Source of the DNA: CAJXJP01 sp034111025
Lineage (GTDB): Bacteria > Patescibacteriota > Gracilibacteria > BD1-5 > UBA6164
Direction of reading: 5' to 3'
NCBI GenBank assembly: GCA_034111025.1
Contig: JAWUYB010000046.1
Coordinates: forward strand, 1 to 10,355
DNA: 10,355 nt
In this document: positions 6,961-10,355 of the stretch, in pieces
Numbering within the stretch: position 1 is the first letter of the stretch
How the letters are laid out: the number at the start of each line of letters is the position of its first letter
Position numbers and translations under genes: made by a program
The notes under the pieces: model-generated
The model's database searches: none
Told to the model about the DNA's origin: nothing
The model's input: the letters and a program-made list of their open reading frames with translations, nothing else

Positions 6961-6965
6961 CCTCC
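6961..6965 (-). promoter_or_regulatory. Ribosome binding site GGAGG that sets the start at 6955
   Basis: GGAGG on the minus strand lies 5 nt upstream of ATG 6955. Any start at the upstream in-frame TTG would place this motif inside the coding sequence. Confidence 0.75.
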
Positions 6966-6995
6966 AAAAAAATCTACAAGATATCAAGTATTTTT

Positions 6996-7022
6996 ATTAT
7001 ACCATAATTCATAATTATGCAA
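6996..7022 (-). promoter_or_regulatory. Extended -10 promoter of the coiled-coil gene with internal inverted repeat
   Basis: TGGTATAAT gives an extended -10 (TATAAT at 7001-6996), with TTGCAT (7022-7017) as a -35 at 15 bp. Between and partly over them lies a perfect inverted repeat CATAATT-cat-AATTATG (7003-7019), placed where a repressor operator would be. Confidence 0.55.
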
Positions 7023-7054
7023 ATTAATTTATTTTTCTATTCCAAATTGCATTT

Positions 7055-7074
7055 ATTGTAAAATTTTTTACAAT
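7055..7074. repeat. Inverted repeat in the divergent intergenic region
   Basis: ATTGTAAAA (7055-7063) and TTTTACAAT (7066-7074) are perfect inverted copies around a 2-nt centre, upstream of the trxB promoter. It may be an operator or a weak hairpin. No run of T beyond the arms supports a terminator. Confidence 0.35.
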
Positions 7075-7096
7075 CTTCTTAAGAATTTATTAAGAT

Positions 7097-7126
7097 TTGT
7101 ATGTAATATCTTGATGAAATTATAAC
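7097..7126 (+). promoter_or_regulatory. trxB: Candidate trxB promoter (TTGTAT-18-TATAAC)
   Basis: -35 TTGTAT (7097-7102) and -10 TATAAC (7121-7126) are 18 bp apart. The start site would lie near 7133, leaving a leader of only about 10 nt before ATG 7143 and no clear Shine-Dalgarno. Confidence 0.45.
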
Positions 7127-7142
7127 TTAAAGAAATAAAAAT

Positions 7143-8057
7143 ATGACTAAATTTGACTATGATGTTATTGTAATTGGAGCAGGAAGTGCTTGATATCCAA
7201 CAGGAATGTATGCTTCAAGATATAGTATGAAAAACTTGGTAATTGGTGGATTACCTGGATGAGCATTAGCTACTTCCCATAAAGTAGAAAATTACCCTGG
7301 TGTACTATCAGCTTCATGAAAAGAAATCATGGATGATTTCAAAGCTCATGCAGTTGCTGCTGGATCTGATATGCTAGAAGAAATGGTTACTGATGTAAAA
7401 AAATACGATGACCATTTTCATGTAAAAACAGCAACTTGAAAAGAATTCAAAACAAAATTTATCGTACTAGCAACTTGAAATAACTATAGACATCTCGGAG
7501 CAAAAGGTGAAGAAGAAATGCTTGGAAAAGGTGTATCATACTGTGCTACTTGTGATGGAAACTTCTTTAAATGAAGAGATGTTGTTCTCGCTTGAGGTTG
7601 AAATACTGCATTAACTGAAGCTCTTTATCTCGCTGAACTTTGTAATAAAGTCACAATAGTTCATAGAAGAGATAGATTTAGAGCTGAAGATATTTGGGTC
7701 GAACAAGCAAAGAAAGTAAAAAATATAGAATTTGCATTAAACGAAGAAGTTGCAGAAATATCTGGTAAATTTTTTGTAGAAGAAATAAAATTAAAATCTG
7801 GAAAAATAATCAAAGCTGACGGTATATTTGTAGCTATTGGTTCAGATCCAAATACAAGTTTAGTGACTCATATGAATCCTAAAAAAGATAATGAAGGATG
7901 TCTTGTAGTTGATGCTCGTCAAGAAACATCAGTCAAAGGATTGTTTGCTGCTGGTGATGTTACTACTAACTCAAATAAATTCAAACAAACTATAATGTCA
8001 GCGGCAGAGGGTTGTCTTGCTGCTGATAGTATTCATGAAGAAATACTAAGAGGGTAA
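7143..8057 (+). CDS. trxB: Thioredoxin reductase (304 aa)
   Basis: This FAD- and NADPH-dependent cytoplasmic enzyme passes electrons from NADPH to thioredoxin. It shows the FAD site IGAGSAG (11-17), a VENYPG segment (48-53), the redox-active pair CATCDG (134-139), the NADPH Rossmann site AGGGNTA (150-156), HRRDRFRA (174-181) for the NADPH phosphate, and the C-terminal FAD motif GLFAAGDV (266-273). Length fits the short bacterial type. Eight of 30 Gly are UGA, including the third Gly of the first GxGxxG and two of the three Gly in AGGGN. Under the standard code the gene looks shattered, with only the last 64 residues open. It stands alone, with its own promoter and a hairpin after the stop. 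In this window it could supply reducing power for managing disulfides in the Cys-rich surface protein, which is inference only. Confidence 0.97.
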
Positions 8058-8060
8058 AAA

Positions 8061-8088
8061 TTGCATAAATAGAATTTTATTATATAAT
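8061..8088 (+). promoter_or_regulatory. Candidate promoter for the 49-aa membrane gene, inside a hairpin
   Basis: TTGCAT (8061-8066), a 16-bp spacer and a perfect TATAAT (8083-8088) lie 45 nt upstream of ATG 8133. The -10 box falls at the centre of the 8067-8100 palindrome, so the palindrome may be an operator as well as, or instead of, the trxB terminator. Confidence 0.45.
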
Positions 8089-8100
8089 AAAATTCTATTT
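8067..8100 (+). terminator. Long A/T hairpin after trxB
   Basis: A perfect 16-bp inverted repeat (8067-8082 with 8085-8100) starts 9 nt after the trxB stop. It is almost all A-T, and no U run follows (next bases ATAGATC), so termination would be weaker than at the other hairpins here. Confidence 0.5.
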
Positions 8101-8132
8101 ATAGATCTTTTCAAAAATAAAAAGGAATCATT

Positions 8133-8282
8133 ATGAAAAGAGTAGTAACACTAGATAGACCTAATAACAATAATGTATATTTGAATGGATATGAGGCTTC
8201 ACCAGAAAGAAAGCCTTTGTGGAAAGTAGTACTATTAATATGTTGTATATTAGGTTTCTACTTAACTTATACAAAAAATTAA
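8133..8282 (+). CDS. Small single-pass membrane protein (49 aa)
   Basis: ATG 8133 is preceded by AAAGGA (8121-8126) at 6 nt. The product starts MKRVVTLDRPNNNNVYLNGY, continues with a polar segment to about residue 28, then has one membrane helix (WKVVLLICCILGFYLTY) and ends TKN. It contains two adjacent Cys within the helix. There is no cleavable signal, so it is probably a C-terminally anchored protein with its N-terminal part inside the cell, though orientation is not certain. Two Gly, neither UGA. It has its own promoter and a strong terminator 12-15 nt after the stop. The good ribosome binding site and own transcription unit argue that it is real; function unknown. Confidence 0.75.
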   Translation: MKRVVTLDRPNNNNVYLNGYEASPERKPLWKVVLLICCILGFYLTYTKN

Positions 8283-8296
8283 ATTTACTTGTACAA

Positions 8297-8320
8297 AAAA
8301 AGAGCCAATTGGCTCTTTTT
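8297..8320. terminator. Bidirectional terminator between the 49-aa gene and murF
   Basis: AAAAAGAGCC (8297-8306) pairs with its complement (8311-8320) around AATT, with A and T runs on both flanks. It lies between converging genes, and the murF TAA (8321-8319) is partly inside the right arm. Confidence 0.9.
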
Positions 8321-9599
8321 AATTTGTAAAAAATGTATTCTTCTTTTTCATCCAATCACTAGATTGTCTGACTAAGTTTTTTTTATCATCAGGTTTCAAT
8401 AACACTTCTTTGAGTGTTTCTTCAGTAAAAATAGTATTTTGACTTCCTTTGAATAATATTACATATTTATCATCTGTAGATTCTAAATATTTTTTTAGTG
8501 AAATTCAGGCTTCATTTGATTTTTTAAATAGATTGAGTTCTCATTCAAAACTTTGAACAGTAATTGCTTCGTGAAGAGGCATTATTTCCTCTCAGATACA
8601 ATATATTCCATTAGCTTGAATTATATAATCATTGAGTTCTAAATGCTTTGTAGCTGAAATTTCACCTAGTTCTCTCATATCTCCTAGTACGAGAAAAACT
8701 TTATGATCTGGAAAGAGTGATTTCTGTAATTCAAAAGTATTTTGAATCATTTTTATCATACTTGCTGGAGCAGCATTATATGTAGAATCAATTAATATAT
8801 TTCCTTTTATTCATTTTAATATACTAAATCTCCCTGGTTGATTTTCAAGTGTAAATTCATAATTATCTTGAGATAATTCAAATCACATATCAAGAGCTAA
8901 CTGTAAAGCCAAAGCAATATATTCTAGGTTTTCTTGTCCAAATATATTTGCTCTAATATTTTTATTTTCAAAACTGAACTCTGAAGTAATAACTCATCAT
9001 TTTTTATGAAAATGCGGCTGTAATACTTCTGGGAAAAATTGTTTATGTTGTAGAAATTCATCAAATATATTTTTTAAATATTCATCATGATTTCCTAGAT
9101 ATATCTTTTTCTTTGTTCTATCAAGAAGAATTCTCTTTTCATCACCGATTTCTTCTTTATTATTGAAAAATTGAGCATGAACGAAATCTAATTTTGTAAA
9201 TACCCCATAATCAGGAGTTACAATACTCGTTAAATAATCCATATCTCCAGGAGCATCAATACCATATTCTAAAACAAGTATATCATATGGCTTTTTAAGA
9301 TAAGTTAATTTATTTAATATTGTTCAAATATTTTTAATTAAGCTCCAAATATTTGGTGTATATTCAGTAATTTCAAAAATACTAAATACTACTCATAATT
9401 CAGAGTTAAAATTCTTCGGTGAAGTTGAAATAACTTTTCCAGAATCAAGTTGTTTTAATACCTGAGCAATGATCATCCTCGCACTTGTTTTCCCTACACT
9501 CCCAGTTATTCCAATAACTTTTGGCTTATGTTTTGCTATATATTTTTTCGCACAAAATTTTAAAAATACATAAATTAAATTTAATAGTTTTTGCTTCAT
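8319..9599 (-). CDS. murF: MurF-type ligase without the N-terminal UDP-binding domain (426 aa)
   Basis: MurF joins D-Ala-D-Ala to the UDP-MurNAc-tripeptide, using ATP, in peptidoglycan precursor synthesis. Seen here: P-loop GITGSVGKTS (30-39), Mur ligase acidic segment LEYGIDAPGD (110-119), FTKLDFVHAQFF (134-145) in place of the usual TNIxxAH, EKRILL (154-159) at the carbamylated-Lys position, and the C-terminal GRFSILKGIKGNILIDSTYN (256-275), VLGDMRELGE (304-313) and LFKGSQ (near 382-387), all MurF-like. In classical MurF the P-loop comes after about 100 residues of UDP-sugar-binding domain; here it begins at residue 30, after a hydrophobic, basic N-terminus (LLNLIYVFLKFCAKKYIAKH). From memory, CPR genomes often carry this short form. 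Nine of 25 Gly are UGA. It has its own promoter (-10 TATACT 9632-9627). A different Mur-ligase acceptor is possible. Confidence 0.88.
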
Positions 9600-9626
9600 T
9601 TATTTAGTTTAGAAATAGTTTTATTT

Positions 9627-9632
9627 AGTATA
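9627..9632 (-). promoter_or_regulatory. murF: Candidate -10 box for murF
   Basis: TATACT on the minus strand (9632-9627) lies 28 nt before the murF ATG. A weak -35 (TTTGGC, 16-bp spacer) falls in the U-rich tail of the preceding terminator, so termination and the new promoter are packed together. Confidence 0.4.
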
Positions 9633-9653
9633 ATCAAAAAGAAAAAAAGCCAA

Positions 9654-9687
9654 ATAAAAAAGACGTCATTAATAAAGTCTTTTTTAT
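9654..9687 (-). terminator. Terminator of the 160-aa gene, containing its stop codon
   Basis: An 11-bp stem (9654-9664 with 9677-9687) and a 12-nt loop are followed on the minus strand by the tail of the T-rich arm. The TAA at 9686-9684 lies inside the 5' arm. Confidence 0.75.
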
Positions 9688-10166
9688 AATGTAAAATCCT
9701 GCATAGCTTTAGCATTTAATATTTCATAAATATATCTGTTTACAACACTTTCTAACATAAAAGCTGATTGTATATCTTGAATGTTTCATGAATTTAATGA
9801 AAATGCTAATTTTCTTGAATTTTCCTGAACTGGTTTTTCTTGTAATAATTTATCTATAAAATCTATATCTTGATAGGGTATATATGACATAGCTTCTTCA
9901 CTTAGACTAAAAGAAACTCAAAATTGAGTTATTCCAAATTTTGTCCATTCCATATTTTTTAGCTCTAATAATCAATGAGATTCTTGTTTAAAAGCATTGT
10001 TAGTATTAATTACAAACTCATGCATATTAGAATGAATAATGGCAATAATATCATCTTGAAATCATTTGATCACTTCAAAAAATTCTAAAGGAAAATTTGC
10101 TATAATTCGATGATTCGAATGTACCTCATCAGGTAAATATATTCTCGTTGCAGGTGATATTATCAT
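9684..10166 (-). CDS. Unrecognised cytoplasmic protein (160 aa)
   Basis: ATG 10166 (MIISPATRIYLPDEVHSNHR), TAA at 9686-9684. The frame is open only with UGA as Gly: four of five Gly are UGA. No signal peptide or membrane segment is seen. The N-terminal half looks mixed (FPLEFFEVIKGFQDDIIAII, HEFVINTNNAFKQESHGLLE). The middle is aromatic (MEWTKFGITQFGVSFSLSEE). The C-terminal third is helical (QDIQSAFMLESVVNRYIYEI, then LNAKAMQDFTL). No catalytic motif stands out and I do not recognise a family. There is no clear Shine-Dalgarno; a -10-like TATAGT (10202-10197) lies upstream, just past the terminator of the preceding gene. The even amino-acid composition and the terminator bounding the stop make it a convincing gene. 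Confidence 0.8.
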
Positions 10167-10214
10167 TATTATAATATATTAATTAATATTTTTATTACTA
10201 TACACGTAAAATAA

Positions 10215-10247
10215 AAAAAAGTACAGAAAATATTTCTGTACTTTTTT
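10215..10247 (-). terminator. Terminator of the gene entering from the right edge
   Basis: A 15-bp stem (GTACAGAAA 10221-10229 with 10233-10241, extended by six A-T pairs) closes a 3-nt loop. It lies 1 nt past the TAA of the partial gene and ends in a U-rich run on the minus strand. Confidence 0.85.
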
Positions 10248-10248
10248 A

Positions 10249-10355
10249 TTAGAATTCCCAACTTCAATTCATAGTGCTTGATTGTGCGTAGTTAACTACG
10301 GTAGTTTCGAAGAAGTTTCCTTTTTCAGAGTTGTTATCTTGAAGTCTATCTAAGT
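10249..10355 (-). CDS. C-terminal fragment of an unrecognised, probably highly expressed protein
   Basis: The last 34 residues are visible, ending NYAQSSTMNGSWEF before TAA (10251-10249). One of two Gly is UGA. Codon choice differs from the neighbours: four of five Asn are AAC, all three Phe are TTC and the single Tyr is TAC, whereas other genes here mostly use AAT, TTT and TAT. In AT-rich bacteria such C-ending codons mark abundant proteins (ribosomal, pilin, surface-layer or similar). The polar, Asn/Ser/Thr-rich tail with aromatic residues would suit an extracellular structural protein, but the fragment is too short to name. A strong terminator follows directly. Confidence 0.7.

Noticed and set aside
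7863..8057. A stand-alone 64-aa protein at the end of trxB
   Set aside because: It is the last part of thioredoxin reductase after its final in-frame UGA; with UGA=Gly the frame runs unbroken from 7143.
8161..8355. 64-aa minus-strand open frame
   Set aside because: It is antisense to the 49-aa membrane gene and crosses the bidirectional terminator; no ribosome binding site.
8997..9599. Two short minus-strand genes (8997-9242 and 9393-9599)
   Set aside because: Both are parts of the single murF frame interrupted only by UGA.
1301..9599. UGA read as Trp (mycoplasma code) or as selenocysteine
   Set aside because: UGA sits on invariant Gly in several families, Trp remains TGG at WDFG and WDR, and UGA is far too frequent for selenocysteine.
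1..10355. CRISPR array, tRNA, rRNA, insertion sequence or attachment site
   Set aside because: No regularly spaced repeats, tRNA arm motifs, rRNA-like conserved stretches, transposase motifs or terminal inverted repeats with target duplications were seen by eye on either strand.

Overview
The window is AT-rich bacterial DNA that only reads sensibly if UGA is translated as glycine (translation table 25). Read that way, five multi-hundred-base minus-strand frames and one plus-strand frame open cleanly. In-frame UGA falls on invariant glycines of known families, for example the Rossmann GxGxxG of thioredoxin reductase, the G1 loop of HflX and the DFGxG of PKD-like domains. UAA and UAG are the only stops used. 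UGA=Gly points to the Absconditabacteria (SR1) / Gracilibacteria branch of the Patescibacteria (CPR), small and probably host-dependent bacteria.

Layout from left to right: (1) 1-131 holds the start of an unrecognised minus-strand gene, preceded by a leader with a promoter and a terminator-like hairpin (132-453). (2) 454-633 (minus, 59 aa) and 680-1264 (plus, 194 aa, secreted) are divergent and unrecognised; neither uses UGA. (3) 1301-4393 (minus) is a 1030-aa cell-surface protein with a signal peptide, five PKD-like modules (four carrying a repeated cysteine pattern) and a C-terminal membrane anchor. It converges on the secreted gene across a bidirectional terminator. (4) 4512-6182 (minus) is a two-gene unit: hflX, then a membrane-anchored protein with an RNKIVH (HEPN-like) motif. 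(5) 6276-6521 is a probably decayed gene with an in-frame UAG. (6) 6563-6955 (minus) is a small coiled-coil protein, divergent from trxB (7143-8057, plus). (7) 8133-8282 (plus) is a 49-aa single-pass membrane protein. It converges on a MurF-type ligase gene (8319-9599, minus). (8) 9684-10166 (minus, 160 aa) is unrecognised. (9) 10249-10355 is the 3' end of a minus-strand gene whose codon choice suggests strong expression.

Nearly every gene has its own rho-independent terminator. Several UAA stops lie inside, or directly next to, the terminator hairpin. Core functions seen are thiol redox (TrxB), ribosome-associated GTPase (HflX) and peptidoglycan precursor synthesis (MurF). The accessory content is mainly surface or secreted: the Cys-rich PKD-like protein, the secreted UGA-free protein and two small or single-pass membrane proteins. 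No tRNA, rRNA, CRISPR array, transposase or replication origin was recognised.
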